Source: Caproicibacterium argilliputei (lineage in GTDB: Bacteria > Bacillota > Clostridia > Oscillospirales > Acutalibacteraceae). From it: a stretch of 64,000 bases of DNA. Position 1 is the stretch's first letter, and the number at the start of each line of letters is the position of its first letter. The stretch spans positions 1,488,001-1,552,000 of the forward strand of contig NZ_CP135996.1 in assembly GCF_029211325.2 (NCBI RefSeq), written 5' to 3'. The notes below the pieces were generated by a model. That model was not told the origin of the DNA, did not search any database, and saw only the letters and a program-made list of their open reading frames with translations. The position numbers and the translations under genes are program-made. Of this stretch, positions 25,822-37,048 are shown piece after piece.

Positions 25822-27147
25822 TTATTTGTCTTGTTTTCGTTCCCGTACGATGAATCGAACTGGGGTACCATTCAGTCCGAAAGTTTCCCGAATACGGTTC
25901 TCCAGATACCTCTGGTAAGAAAAGTGAAACAATTCTGCTGAATTAACAAAACAGACAAACGTCGGTGGGCGGGTGCTCGCCTGTGTCATATAGTAAATTT
26001 TCAGTCTGCGCCCTTTATCGGTAGGCGGCTGTACGCGTGCAGTTGCCTGTGCCAGCACATCATTGAGCACACCGGTTGCAATTCTGCGCTGATTAGACTC
26101 GGCGACCTGACGAATCGTTTCAAACAAGCCGTCAACGCGCTGCCCCGTTTTTGCAGAAAGGAACAGAATCGGCACATAACTCATAAAGGAAAAGTCCTCT
26201 TCCAGCTTAGTCCGCATCGCAGACATGGTGCCAGTCTCCTTTTCAACCGCATCCCATTTATTAACGGCAACCACACAGCCTTTTCCCGCTTCATGCGCAA
26301 GGCCTGCCACCTTGGAGTCCTGCTCGGTAAAGCCCTCCAGCGCATCGATCATGATGACACAGACATCTGCCCGCTCAATGGCCATTTGCGCCCGCAGAAC
26401 GCTGTAACGTTCAATTTGCTCGGTGACTTTGCTTTTACGGCGAATCCCTGCCGTATCAATCAAGACAAACCTGCCGAACGAATTTTCAACTTCCGTATCA
26501 ATCGCATCCCGCGTTGTTCCGGCGATATTGGAAACGATACAGCGGTTTTCACCGGCAATACAGTTTACTAAAGAGGATTTTCCCACATTGGGCTTGCCGA
26601 TGATAGCCACGCGGATCACACTGCTGTCTGCTTCTTCCGTTTCTTCTTCCGGCAAAAAAGAAATCACTTTGTCCAAAAGATCCCCCGTGCCATGTCCGTG
26701 AACGGAAGAAATCGCCATGGGATCTCCCAGCCCCAAATTATAAAATTCATAAAACTCTGCAGGAGGGTCCCCAACGGAGTCACATTTATTCACGCACAAA
26801 ACAACCGGTCGACCGCTTTTGAGCAGCATAGACGCAACTTCCGCGTCTGCCGCTGTAACGCCCACGCGTAAATCCGTCACCATGATAATGACATCCGCAG
26901 AATCCATCGCAAGCTGTGCCTGATCCCGCATTTGCGAAAGTAAAACATCTTTGGTATTCGGCTCAATTCCGCCGGTATCAATCAGTGTGAACTTGCGGCC
27001 ACACCACTCACATTCTCCGTAAATTCGGTCTCGCGTAACACCGGGTGTGTCATCCACAATCGACAGCCGCTGTCCTACGAGTTTATTAAACAACGTTGAC
27101 TTCCCGACGTTTGGCCGGCCAACGACCGCAACAACAGGTTTCGACAT
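25822..27147 (-). CDS. der: Ribosome biogenesis GTPase Der
   Basis: Essential double GTPase for 50S subunit assembly. Two tandem G domains: GRPNVGKSTLFN (residues ~10-21), DTPGVTRD, NKCDS in the first; GKPNVGKSSLVN (about 184-195), DTAGIRRKS, NKWDAVEKE in the second; then a KH-like C-terminal domain ending with GTPVRFIVRERK. 441 aa is standard. Confidence 0.97.
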   Translation of the reverse strand: MSKPVVAVVGRPNVGKSTLFNKLVGQRLSIVDDTPGVTRDRIYGECEWCGRKFTLIDTGGIEPNTKDVLLSQMRDQAQLAMDSADVIIMVTDLRVGVTAADAEVASMLLKSGRPVVLCVNKCDSVGDPPAEFYEFYNLGLGDPMAISSVHGHGTGDLLDKVISFLPEEETEEADSSVIRVAIIGKPNVGKSSLVNCIAGENRCIVSNIAGTTRDAIDTEVENSFGRFVLIDTAGIRRKSKVTEQIERYSVLRAQMAIERADVCVIMIDALEGFTEQDSKVAGLAHEAGKGCVVAVNKWDAVEKETGTMSAMRTKLEEDFSFMSYVPILFLSAKTGQRVDGLFETIRQVAESNQRRIATGVLNDVLAQATARVQPPTDKGRRLKIYYMTQASTRPPTFVCFVNSAELFHFSYQRYLENRIRETFGLNGTPVRFIVRERKQDK

Positions 27148-27299
27148 TTTTTCACTCCCAATCCACTGCAGAGCACCAGCCGGACAATTTAGGGCTCCAC
27201 AGTATCAGTATCCATTCAAGGAATTTCGTACGGCACTTTCCTAAGGAACAGAGAAGCACCGGTTCAGACTCTACATCTGTATTGCCCAGCCGCGCAGAA

Positions 27300-27366
27300 C
27301 CCCATGCAGAGAAAAACAGGAGTTGCCCCTGCGAAGCCGGAGCTCCGCAAAATGAGACAACCCCTG
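27300..27366 (-). terminator. Possible terminator or structured RNA between rpmF and der
   Basis: Read on the minus strand, TGCGGAGC/GCTTCGCA forms an 8-bp hairpin with a TCCG loop. It is enclosed by a GGGGTTG/CAACTCC stem and followed by GTTTTTC. It lies about 40 bp after the rpmF stop. The rest of the 248-bp gap between rpmF and der shows no gene. Confidence 0.45.
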
Positions 27367-27395
27367 AATTTTCCGAAAATCAGCAGAGCATCCGC

Positions 27396-27578
27396 TTAGA
27401 TGTCCTTTTTGATTACCTGCCTGCCGTTGTAATAACCGCAGTTGCCGCACACCTGATGTGCAACCTTGTACTCACCACATTTTGGGCATTTCATCAGAGC
27501 AGGAGCGCTAATCTTCCAAACGCTGGAACGCCGTTTGTTCTGTCGTGCACTAGAAATTTTTGCCTTTGGTACTGCCAT
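27396..27578 (-). CDS. rpmF: 50S ribosomal protein L32
   Basis: A 60-residue ribosomal protein starting MAVPKAKISSARQNKRRS, with the zinc-binding pairs CPKC and CGNC (residues ~30-46). It follows the yceD-type gene by 17 bp, the usual partner. In many Bacillota plsX follows; it does not here. Confidence 0.97.
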   Translation of the reverse strand: MAVPKAKISSARQNKRRSSVWKISAPALMKCPKCGEYKVAHQVCGNCGYYNGRQVIKKDI

Positions 27579-27595
27579 GTCAGCACCTCCTTACA

Positions 27596-28111
27596 TTACT
27601 CTGGTTTATCTATCAGCTGTTTTAACACCTCAAGACGAGGGTCAATCTGATGTTGACTGCATCCGCACGGTCCGTCATTCAGGTTTTTGCCGCAAGTCGG
27701 GCAAAGCCCCTTGCAGTCTTCCCTGCATAAAAACTTTGTGGGAAGCTCCAGCAGAATGTCTTCTGTCAGCAGACGGTCCAAATCCAAAGAGCCATCTGCT
27801 TCCAGCACCACATACTGGTCATCGTCCGCGTCCTGCTCATTGGACAGAGCCTCCACCAAAGTGTGAGAGAACCGATAGGTAAAGCGCCGATTGATTTGAG
27901 AGGTGCAGCGGTCACACGGAATGGAAAAATCAAAGGATACTGCAACAGAAAGCTGTGCAAACCCACCGTGCATTTCCACAGTACCTTCTGCCCGCACCGG
28001 AGCCACAAACGGATATGCCGCATTGTACTCCAATTTAGAAAGGTCCAACGTTTCCTGAATCGGAAGAACGCTTCCCTCTTCCTGTATCTTTTTTTTCAAA
28101 TTCAAAAGCAT
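27596..28111 (-). CDS. YceD family protein (DUF177)
   Basis: A 171-residue protein of the YceD/DUF177 family, linked by conserved neighbourhood to rpmF and, in plants and bacteria, to 23S rRNA accumulation. The family cysteines are visible: CDRC (about residue 70), then CREDCKGLCPTCGKNLNDGPCGC (quoted in parts: CKGLCPTCGKN about 134-144), which probably bind zinc. Start ATG at 28111 gives the typical MLLNLKK N-terminus. Confidence 0.88.
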   Translation of the reverse strand: MLLNLKKKIQEEGSVLPIQETLDLSKLEYNAAYPFVAPVRAEGTVEMHGGFAQLSVAVSFDFSIPCDRCTSQINRRFTYRFSHTLVEALSNEQDADDDQYVVLEADGSLDLDRLLTEDILLELPTKFLCREDCKGLCPTCGKNLNDGPCGCSQHQIDPRLEVLKQLIDKPE

Positions 28112-28203
28112 GATACACCTCAACACGCGCTACATTTGTTAATTATAGACGCTGACCGGTTTCTTGTCAAGAAAAACCGAAAAAATTCTTGCAGACAACA
28201 GGA

Positions 28204-28236
28204 AAACGCCGCTGAAATCCTTCCCTTCAGCAGCAT
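28204..28236 (-). terminator. Probable terminator after the P-loop protein gene
   Basis: On the minus strand GCTGCTGAA pairs with TTCAGCGGC (one wobble/mismatch) around an 8-nt loop, followed by GTTTTC. Located about 30 bp after the stop at 28268. Confidence 0.5.
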
Positions 28237-28267
28237 TTCCTAATACAGATCTCACAAAAGCGACCGC

Positions 28268-28684
28268 TCAGACTTCATTTGCAAATTTGCAGACTTCCTC
28301 CGGAATTTCGGAGTTGTCAGCAGAAATCAGGAACGTGATGTTGGTATTCGCCATGGCTGCCAGCGCGCTCATCTTTTCAGCAAACGGAACCAGTTGCTGC
28401 AGATCCGGCCCGATAATCTTCAACGTGGAGTCCACCAGAATATCCGTAACATCGTAATTGCCTGCGCAAATGCCGCTGACAAAACCGAACAGAGCATCGG
28501 CGCCCTTGATGCCATAAGCTTCAATGTCCACCAGGCGTGCCGCATGGTCTACATCATATGTGAGTTTCAAGCCCTTTTCAATGACAACAACGTTGCCCTT
28601 GGAAGCTGCAACCGCAGCGTTTGCACGTTCAATCAGCTTCTTTGTTTTTCCAGAACCTTTTTTCCCAGTAATGAATGTAATCAT
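28268..28684 (-). CDS. Small P-loop NTPase of unknown role
   Basis: A 138-residue protein with a clear Walker A motif at residues 7-14 (GKKGSGKT) right at the N-terminus (MITFITGKKGSGKTKKLIERAN). A possible Walker B is DVTDILVDS (hydrophobic strand then Asp, about residue 83), and ITFLISADNSEIPEE near the C-terminus resembles a sensor strand. Homologues in clostridia are, as I recall, often labelled PilT-like, but nothing here indicates pilus retraction: the protein is far too short. It lies 48 bp after pgi and is probably cotranscribed with it. Function unknown. Confidence 0.75.
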   Translation of the reverse strand: MITFITGKKGSGKTKKLIERANAAVAASKGNVVVIEKGLKLTYDVDHAARLVDIEAYGIKGADALFGFVSGICAGNYDVTDILVDSTLKIIGPDLQQLVPFAEKMSALAAMANTNITFLISADNSEIPEEVCKFANEV

Positions 28685-28732
28685 GATATTATCCCCTTAT
28701 TTTTGTATATTTCAGCAAGGCAGGCGGTTACT

Positions 28733-30073
28733 TCACTTTTTCAGTCTGGCCTCCAGAGCATCCTTCTGAGCTTCATAACCGGGCTTGCCAAGCAGAGCAA
28801 ACATATTCTTTTTGTAGCTTTCCACACCGGGCTGGTCAAATGGATTGACACCCATCATGTATCCGGAAACCGCGCAGGCTTTTTCAAAGAAATAAATCAG
28901 CTGACCGAGAGAATCCTCTGAAAAGTCAGGAACGCGTACCACCGCATTCGGCACGCCGCCGTCTGTATGAGCCAGCACAGTACCTTCAAATGCCTTTTCG
29001 TTAATGTAGGCCATACTCTTTCCTTCAAGGAAGTTTAAGCCATCGGTATTCTGCGGGTCATGGCCGATGTTGATTTCCTTTTTCGGTTTATCGAACAGAA
29101 CCGTGGTTTCAAACATGGTGCGGCGCCCCTGCTGAATGTACTGTCCCATAGAGTGCAAGTCTGTTGAAAATACCACAGACGCTGGGAATAGACCTTTGTT
29201 GTTTTTACCTTCGCTTTCACCAAACAGCTGTTTCCACCATTCATTCATAAGTGCAAAACAGGGTTCGTAGCTGACTAGAATTTCAATTGCCTTTCCTTTC
29301 CGATACAGCATATTGCGTACGGCGGCGTACTGATAGCACGGATTCGACTGCAAATCCGGGTTATTGTACGCTTTCTGTGCCTTCGCTGCACCAGCCATCA
29401 GCGCGTCAATATCCGCGCCGGACACTGCAATTGGCAGCAGTCCCACCGCTGTCAAAACGCTGTAGCGTCCACCAACGTCATCCGGCACGACAAAGGTTTC
29501 ATAGCCTTCGGCGTCTGCCAGATGCTTCAGTGTTCCCTTCTCTTTATCTGTGGTACAGAAAATACGCTCACGAGCGCCGTCTTTGCCATACTTTTTGACC
29601 AGCATCTCGCGCAGCACACGGAATGCGATGGCCGGCTCCGTGGTGGTACCGGATTTGCTGATCATATTGATGGAAACATCTTTTCCCTCGCACATTTCCA
29701 GTACTTCTGCCAATGCGGTTGAACTGATGCTGTTTCCGATAAAGTAAATATCAGGCGTATCCTTTTTCAGGGTATTGTAATTGTTGGACTTCAGAAATTC
29801 GACTGCAGCGCGGGCGCCCAGATAGGAGCCGCCGATGCCAATCACCACAAACACGTCTGTATTTTTCTTGATGCGCGCCGCCGCCGCCTTGATTCGAGCA
29901 AACTCTTCCTTATCATAATCCGTGGGAAGATTTACCCAGCCAATAAAATCATTGCCCACACCGCTTCCTGTGTGCAACAGTTCATGTGCAAGCTTCACCT
30001 GAGGTGCGGCAGATACAAATTCTTCGGGTGCGATAAACCCGGTTAAATGCTGGGTTTCCAACTGAATGGACAT
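28733..30073 (-). CDS. pgi: Glucose-6-phosphate isomerase
   Basis: Interconverts glucose-6-phosphate and fructose-6-phosphate in glycolysis. The 446-residue protein has the SIS-domain motifs [18 protein letters not shown] (about residue 77), the phosphate-binding [14 protein letters not shown] (about 139), and the C-terminal signature region [18 protein letters not shown]. Length is that of the short bacterial type. Own promoter at 30117-30145. Confidence 0.96.
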   Translation of the reverse strand: MSIQLETQHLTGFIAPEEFVSAAPQVKLAHELLHTGSGVGNDFIGWVNLPTDYDKEEFARIKAAAARIKKNTDVFVVIGIGGSYLGARAAVEFLKSNNYNTLKKDTPDIYFIGNSISSTALAEVLEMCEGKDVSINMISKSGTTTEPAIAFRVLREMLVKKYGKDGARERIFCTTDKEKGTLKHLADAEGYETFVVPDDVGGRYSVLTAVGLLPIAVSGADIDALMAGAAKAQKAYNNPDLQSNPCYQYAAVRNMLYRKGKAIEILVSYEPCFALMNEWWKQLFGESEGKNNKGLFPASVVFSTDLHSMGQYIQQGRRTMFETTVLFDKPKKEINIGHDPQNTDGLNFLEGKSMAYINEKAFEGTVLAHTDGGVPNAVVRVPDFSEDSLGQLIYFFEKACAVSGYMMGVNPFDQPGVESYKKNMFALLGKPGYEAQKDALEARLKK

Positions 30074-30116
30074 ATTTTTCCCTCCTTGATCATTGTAGAT
30101 CCTTCTGTTTGTTCAT

Positions 30117-30145
30117 ATTTTACAATATCCGTCTTAATTTTGCAA
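30117..30145 (-). promoter_or_regulatory. Promoter of pgi
   Basis: On the minus strand: TTGCAA (30145-30140), 17-bp spacer, TAAAAT (30122-30117), about 44 bp before the pgi ATG. Confidence 0.65.
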
Positions 30146-30218
30146 GGGAGTCCACCAGAATTTATATTTCTTTTACACATTGGACATCCTGCCGATACAA
30201 GGCACCGCCTGCGGGCAA

Positions 30219-30256
30219 AACATTCGCGCATCCTCGGCCTTCCGAGAATGCGCGAA
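30219..30256 (-). terminator. Terminator of the second D,D-carboxypeptidase gene
   Basis: 15-bp stem with one wobble (30223-30237 with 30242-30256) and a 4-nt loop, followed on the minus strand by TTTTG; about 15 bp after the stop at 30271. Confidence 0.75.
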
Positions 30257-30270
30257 CAGAACCGGGCACT

Positions 30271-31422
30271 CTAAACATACCAAAGATTCATCAGCAACAG
30301 GCGCAGGACCCGGGAAAAAGACATTTGACTGACGGATGTCACAGCAGTTACCGGGCGGGTGCAAAGCACCTTTCCGTCCAGCGTATAAGTGACCTCCCCC
30401 AGCTTCTGCCCTTTCTGAACGGGTGCCTGCACAGACTGCTGCAGTGTAATCTTCCCGGCAACTGCCTTCTCTTTCCCTTTTGGCACTAAAAGCTGGCCGG
30501 AAAAATCTGTTTGCACCGACACTTGACTGGACATTCCGTTTTCCACCGGCACTGGCGTCAGCTCGCCACTGGGCTTACTGAGCGAAGTCATTGCCCACCC
30601 GGCAAAGCCGTAATTCAGAAGCGTTGTTGCTGCCGCAAAGCGGTCTTTGGTATTGCTGGCTCCCAGAGCAACTGCAATCAGAGACAGACCACTGCGCTCT
30701 GCCGTCGCAGAAATGCAGCTGCCCGCGCCGCTGGTCGTTCCGGTTTTCAGACCAGTGATTCCCTTGTAACTCTTTAAAAGCTTATTGGTGTTGACAATCT
30801 GTGTTTTTCCACCGCGCAGAGTGTCCATCCAGATGGAAGTGTAATCAAAAATTTTTTTATGCTGAATCAGTGCCCGGCTCATCAGCGCCACATCATAAGC
30901 GCTGGTAACGTGCCCCTCTGCGTCGAGGCCATTGCAATTTTTAAAGACAGTATCTTTCATGCCAAGCGTTTTCGCCTTCGCATTCATCTTCTCCACAAAC
31001 GCTTCATCACTGCCGGCAATATATTCCGCCAGAGCTACTGCAGCATCATTGGCACTAGCCACCACCGTTGCCTTGATCATGTCATTGACAGACATCGTCT
31101 CGCCCTCTTTGAGCCAAATATCAGAACCGCCCATGGAGGACGCGTGCGCACTGGTGCTGACCATATCGTTCAGATGGATTTTTCCGGAATCCAGTGCTTC
31201 CATTACGAGTAGAAGCGTCATTACTTTCGTAATAGAAGCGCAGGCACGTTTTTCATGCGATGCTTTCTCATACAGAACCTGACCGGTGGATGCCTCCATC
31301 AAAACGGCAGCCGGCACACGGATGTCCTTCTTTTCATCAAGCGCATACGCCCGCATGGGCACCACCGCCGTGGCAAGTGCTACTGCCAGAACTGCAGCGG
31401 CAATTTTTTTAAACTTCATCAT
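30271..31422 (-). CDS. D-alanyl-D-alanine carboxypeptidase (DacF-like)
   Basis: Secreted, membrane-anchored S11 peptidase trimming peptidoglycan. Signal peptide about residues 1-27 (hydrophobic IAAAVLAVALATAVV). Active-site motifs: ACASITKVM (SxxK), VASANDAAV (SxN, about residue 118), LKTGTTSG (KTG). A C-terminal beta domain and a hydrophobic end (MSFSRVLRLLLMNLW) that could anchor the protein follow. Start ATG at 31422 follows GGAGG; a GTG two codons earlier is less likely. Paralogue of the gene at 20330-21505. Confidence 0.92.
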   Translation of the reverse strand: MMKFKKIAAAVLAVALATAVVPMRAYALDEKKDIRVPAAVLMEASTGQVLYEKASHEKRACASITKVMTLLLVMEALDSGKIHLNDMVSTSAHASSMGGSDIWLKEGETMSVNDMIKATVVASANDAAVALAEYIAGSDEAFVEKMNAKAKTLGMKDTVFKNCNGLDAEGHVTSAYDVALMSRALIQHKKIFDYTSIWMDTLRGGKTQIVNTNKLLKSYKGITGLKTGTTSGAGSCISATAERSGLSLIAVALGASNTKDRFAAATTLLNYGFAGWAMTSLSKPSGELTPVPVENGMSSQVSVQTDFSGQLLVPKGKEKAVAGKITLQQSVQAPVQKGQKLGEVTYTLDGKVLCTRPVTAVTSVSQMSFSRVLRLLLMNLWYV

Positions 31423-31715
31423 TGACACCTCCAGACTTTTTCGTTCCCTATTACTTATGCTTGGAAGTGTACATTTATCGCAGTTGCAGTAGAAGATTTT
31501 TGTAAAGTGTTTTCCTTTCCTTTTCTTTTTGAAAAGTCATTTGCTTTGCAATAGCTCCTGCTTGAAAAGACCTCGCCTTAACAAATTCGCACGTCAGAAT
31601 CCCGCGTTTTCCCTAACTTTTTTAAAGTGTAAAGCAAACAAGCTTACACAATTCAGCAACTTGAAATCATCTTCTCCGGCTTTGCTTGGCGTAAAGTAGT
31701 TATACTGCAAAATCA

Positions 31716-33005
<1,290 letters not shown>

Positions 33006-33075
33006 TTACATTTTGTTGAATTTAGTATTGCCCACTTTGAAGGAAATCTGCCACTCAAAAAGCTGCAGATAAGAA

Positions 33076-33113
33076 AAGACTTGATTCGCCATAATCAGGC
33101 AGAACCAAGTCTT
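33076..33113 (-). terminator. Terminator of the O-antigen-ligase-like gene
   Basis: AAGACTTGATTC (33076-33087) pairs with GAACCAAGTCTT (33102-33113), one wobble, followed by TTCTT on the minus strand. Confidence 0.75.
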
Positions 33114-33123
33114 ATAAACAAAT

Positions 33124-34470
33124 TTATTCTTTTAGTAAATAGCCGACCGAAAGCTCCGGCTGAACAAAATACCCGTACTTGGAAAGGAGTGCTGCATGAG
33201 TCGGCTCCTTTTGTGCAGAGCGTAAACCAGTTGCCGAAAAGGCGATCAGGAACAGCATTCCGGTCTGCGTCCATGACACTGTGACATCTGTAAAGCCATG
33301 AACGAGTGTAACGGTAAGCACAGCAAGAAAAAGCAGTGCCGCATTACTAGCGGACCGCACTCGAATCTGCCGCACCACATCGCGCAAATAGTAAAGGCCA
33401 AACAGAACAAACACCGTACAGCCGACTATCCCGAAATTGAGCAGACAGTCCAGATACAAATTGTGGCAGTGATAGGTCGCGTATGTGCCCACCGAATCAT
33501 AAATCATGCTGTATGCACGCAGCCCGCGCCCCAGAATCGGGGTTTGCGAAATGCCAATCAGCGCGCCGTGCCAGATGGACAGCCGCTGGTCAGTTGTTGA
33601 GGAAATGGCTTCCACGCGCGGAAAAAGTCCCGGCAAAAAGTGGTTTGCATAAAAGAAAAGCAATAGAGCGGCCACATAGAAGCCGCTGTACTTATACTGC
33701 CGCTTGTACAACAAAAACGCAACAACTCCAACAGACATAGCGCCCAAGGCAGACATGGAACTGCACAGGTACATTCCAATCAAGTTAATTCCCAGAACCG
33801 CCACATACAGCGGGCCGAACTGTCGGTTAGTAAAAGCACGGTACAGCACGACCATGACCGTAAACTCAATCATCGTACCAAAGTAATTGGCGTTTGTAAA
33901 AAAGGAAACCGGGCGATAGTTGGGATTGACCGCAAAAACCGCTGCTTTCTGAACTACAGCCACCAGAACAGCAAAAATGCTCATCACACAGACAATGTCA
34001 AGCATCCGATTAAAAACACGACGCTCAACCGTGCAGCGCAAGTACATTCCATACACCAACATGGCCATCAGCATGAGCGTCATCACCATGCCCATATAAT
34101 TCTTGTAACCTGCCGCCACGAAGAAAGACAGGACAAAAAAGCCAAAAAGCAACTTCATAAACGGCGCTTGAAAAACAATTTCCCGACGTCGGTAGTCCAC
34201 CATCACATAAAATGCTGCCAAGACAATGGCTACACCGCTCACACTGCCGGGCAGAAACAAGGACGCAGCCACCGCATAAGCCAAATACCGATCTGCCAGC
34301 GCAGAATCCCGCCGAATCCGAAATAAAACTTCTTTCACGTTATCACACCATGCTTTTACACGTGTAATAATAAGATCAACTCCCTTCATCCCCACATACC
34401 GAGCCGGGATTACTTTCGTTTCAGGGAAAATAATGAACACAGCCGTGGTGCCGCGCACCACGCCGACCAT
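33124..34470 (-). CDS. O-antigen ligase / polymerase-like membrane protein (WaaL/Wzy fold)
   Basis: A 448-residue polytopic protein with about ten hydrophobic segments. The late loop between the TM segments contains FPRVEAISSTTDQRLSIWHGALIGISQTPILGRGLRAYS and, shortly after, TYATYHCHNLYLDCLLNFGIVG. The R...W..A......P..G.G pattern and the H-N-x-x-L motif are the signature of the Wzy_C / O-antigen ligase family that transfers glycans onto lipid carriers or cell-wall polymers. The substrate is unknown; a stand-alone gene with its own terminator. The first ATG (34470) has a weak, distant ribosome binding site, so the start may be later. Confidence 0.82.
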   Translation of the reverse strand: MVGVVRGTTAVFIIFPETKVIPARYVGMKGVDLIITRVKAWCDNVKEVLFRIRRDSALADRYLAYAVAASLFLPGSVSGVAIVLAAFYVMVDYRRREIVFQAPFMKLLFGFFVLSFFVAAGYKNYMGMVMTLMLMAMLVYGMYLRCTVERRVFNRMLDIVCVMSIFAVLVAVVQKAAVFAVNPNYRPVSFFTNANYFGTMIEFTVMVVLYRAFTNRQFGPLYVAVLGINLIGMYLCSSMSALGAMSVGVVAFLLYKRQYKYSGFYVAALLLFFYANHFLPGLFPRVEAISSTTDQRLSIWHGALIGISQTPILGRGLRAYSMIYDSVGTYATYHCHNLYLDCLLNFGIVGCTVFVLFGLYYLRDVVRQIRVRSASNAALLFLAVLTVTLVHGFTDVTVSWTQTGMLFLIAFSATGLRSAQKEPTHAALLSKYGYFVQPELSVGYLLKE

Positions 34471-34691
34471 CCAACAATCAGCCTTTCCTTCAAAATCTCG
34501 TTAACATTATACCACGTTTTCACGGAAACACAAGGCAGGAACCGCTGAACCCATCAAATTTGCGCTTAAAATTTTGTGAATTTTTTTCAAAATGTGAACA
34601 AACCTTAAAATCCGTTCTTTTGCTGGGCTTTACACAAAGAATATAGTATAATATTTGTTAGAATCTTTTTGTCGGATAAGGAGTGCAGTTT

Positions 34692-37040
34692 ATGGAACAG
34701 TTCTCGACCAGTCCGGAAACCGGTCTGGCACGTGAAGAAGTACATGCGCGGGTACAGCAGGGGCTTGTAAACGGCGAAGAGGACGTCAAGACCCAAAGCA
34801 TCGGGCAGATTGTCCGCAAAAATGTCGTTACACCTTTTAACATTCTGAACATTATTCTCGGTGCACTCATCATTTCTTCCGGGTCTTTGAAAAATTTGCT
34901 TTTTCTTGGCGTTATGGTTTGTAACACGGTGGTGGGGTGTTTTCAGGAAATCCGCGCCAAACAGACAATTGACAAACTTTCCTTGATTTCTTCCCCAAAA
35001 GCTCATGTCCTGCGCGACGGAAAGCTCTGGGAAGTTCCCGTGTCAAAAGTTGTAATGGATGATATTTTGCAGCTGACAGCAGGAAACCAAGTGAGTTCTG
35101 ACTGCGTGGTAGCAGCTGGTAGCTGTGAGGTTAATGAATCCCTGATTACGGGTGAGTCAGACCCCATTTTGAAACACCCCGGTGATCACCTGCTTTCGGG
35201 AAGCTTTATTGTCTCCGGAAGCTGCCGCGCCCAGGTTGAGCACGTTGGAAAAGACAACTATGCGTCTAAAATCACCGGCAGTGCAAAATACATGAAAAAA
35301 ACGCAGAGTGAAATTCTGCACAGCATCAATTTAATAATTAAAATCATCGGTTTCATGCTGGTTCCCGTGGGAGCAGCGCTTTTCTATAAAGCAGCTGTCA
35401 CTTCCAGCTCCTCCTATTCGCAGGCGATTGTCAGCACGGTCGGCGCATTGGTCGGCATGGTACCGGAAGGTCTGGTTCTGCTGGTCAGCGTCGTACTAGC
35501 CAGCAGCGTGGTACGCCTTTCCTTCCGCAATGCATTGGTGCAGGAGTTGTACTCTATTGAAATGCTCGCGCGGGTTGACACCATTTGTCTGGATAAGACC
35601 GGTACCATTACAGAGGGAACCATGCAAGTGGACAACCTGCATTCCCTGCGTGACGATTTCTCCGAGGATGCAATCTGCGAGGCCATTGCCGCTGTAACCC
35701 ACACCTTAAAGGACAGCAATCCAACAGCGGAAGCATTAAAAGAAAAATGTCCGGAAAATCCGGGCTGGGAGGCTTCTGCAGAAGTTCCCTTTTCGTCGGC
35801 GCGCAAATGGAGCGGCGTTTATTTCGCCGGGCGCGGCACATTTGTCATCGGTGCCGGTGAATTTATCTTAGGCGAACGATTTGAAGCCCTGCGCCCTCTG
35901 GCAGACAAAGCAGCGTCCAAAGGACAGCGCGTGCTGATCCTTGCCCACAGTGACGCGCCTTTTCAGGAAGACGGAATGGCACTTCCGGAAGATATCAAAC
36001 CTCTTGCAATGCTGTTTTTAAGTGACCGAATTCGTAAAAACGCCCGGGAAACCCTGCAGTATTTTGTGGATCAAAATGTCGACTTAAAAGTTATTTCCGG
36101 CGACAATGCCATTACGGTTGCAAACATTGCCAAAAAAGCAGGACTGGAAAATGCCGATGACTGGGTAGACGCAACCACGCTGGAAACAGATGAGGACATT
36201 AAGGAAGCAGTCAAGCGTTACGCTGTTTTCGGACGTGTAACACCACAGCAGAAACTCAAGATTGTAAAAGCTTTGAAAGCAGATGGACACAACGTGGCTA
36301 TGACCGGCGACGGTGTCAATGATGTACTGGCACTGAAGGAGAGCGACTGCAGCATTGCCATGGCTTCCGGAAGCGACGCTGCACGAACAGTTTCGCAGAT
36401 CGTGTTATTGGACTCCAACTTCGCCTCTATGCCGCACATTGTTGCCGAAGGCCGGCGTTCCATCAACAATCTGCAACGTTCCTCTTCCCTGTATCTTGTG
36501 AAAGCATTTTTCAGCACTATTCTTGCTGTCTGCTTTATCTTTATTCAAAGTCAATATCCATTCGAACCCATTCAGTTTACCCTGCTGAACGCGCTCACCA
36601 TTGGTATTCCTTCTTTGGTGCTTTCTCTGGAGCCAAACCGAGAGCGATTGCATGGTCAGTTCATGCTCAACATCATTAAGAAAGCGATTCCCGGCACCCT
36701 AACGATGGTTTTGAGCGTTTTGCTGCTGGAAGCAGTCAATTTCTTTGTGAATCTGCCGCAGACGCAGCTTTCAACAGCTGCCGTTGTGCTGACCGGCTTC
36801 TCCCTTTTCCTGATTTTGTTCCGTGTCTGTATGCCATTTAACGGCAAACATATTTTTCTGTTTGTCACCATGTGCATCGGTTTTATCCTAGCTTATATTT
36901 TCTTCGGCAGTATGTTCAGCTTGACCGCCTTAACCGCCCCAATGATTTTAATATTGCTGCCGCTGATGTTCGCTTCCCTGAGTATGTTTATGATGTTCCT
37001 GCATCTGATTGAGCGCATTCTGATGCGCCATGTTGACTAA
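34692..37040 (+). CDS. Cation-translocating P-type ATPase
   Basis: A 782-residue P-type ATPase, probably exporting Ca2+ or another cation at the membrane. Motifs: LITGES (TGES, about 151-156) in the actuator domain, MVPEGL in TM4 (PEGL, about 256-261), phosphorylation site DKTGTITEG (Asp301), TGDGVNDVLALK hinge motif, and a C-terminal cluster of six TM helices. The PEGL variant resembles the CtpE-like subfamily of calcium ATPases rather than heavy-metal pumps; no metal-binding N-terminal Cys domain is present. Start ATG at 34692 follows AAGGAG. Monocistronic, convergent with the deacetylase gene only 8 bp away. Confidence 0.92.
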   Translation: MEQFSTSPETGLAREEVHARVQQGLVNGEEDVKTQSIGQIVRKNVVTPFNILNIILGALIISSGSLKNLLFLGVMVCNTVVGCFQEIRAKQTIDKLSLISSPKAHVLRDGKLWEVPVSKVVMDDILQLTAGNQVSSDCVVAAGSCEVNESLITGESDPILKHPGDHLLSGSFIVSGSCRAQVEHVGKDNYASKITGSAKYMKKTQSEILHSINLIIKIIGFMLVPVGAALFYKAAVTSSSSYSQAIVSTVGALVGMVPEGLVLLVSVVLASSVVRLSFRNALVQELYSIEMLARVDTICLDKTGTITEGTMQVDNLHSLRDDFSEDAICEAIAAVTHTLKDSNPTAEALKEKCPENPGWEASAEVPFSSARKWSGVYFAGRGTFVIGAGEFILGERFEALRPLADKAASKGQRVLILAHSDAPFQEDGMALPEDIKPLAMLFLSDRIRKNARETLQYFVDQNVDLKVISGDNAITVANIAKKAGLENADDWVDATTLETDEDIKEAVKRYAVFGRVTPQQKLKIVKALKADGHNVAMTGDGVNDVLALKESDCSIAMASGSDAARTVSQIVLLDSNFASMPHIVAEGRRSINNLQRSSSLYLVKAFFSTILAVCFIFIQSQYPFEPIQFTLLNALTIGIPSLVLSLEPNRERLHGQFMLNIIKKAIPGTLTMVLSVLLLEAVNFFVNLPQTQLSTAAVVLTGFSLFLILFRVCMPFNGKHIFLFVTMCIGFILAYIFFGSMFSLTALTAPMILILLPLMFASLSMFMMFLHLIERILMRHVD

Positions 37041-37048
37041 ACACAGCT

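Noticed and set aside
27148-27395. T-box or riboswitch in the rpmF-der gap
   Set aside because: No T-box core or known aptamer motif is visible; recorded only as a possible terminator/structured RNA.
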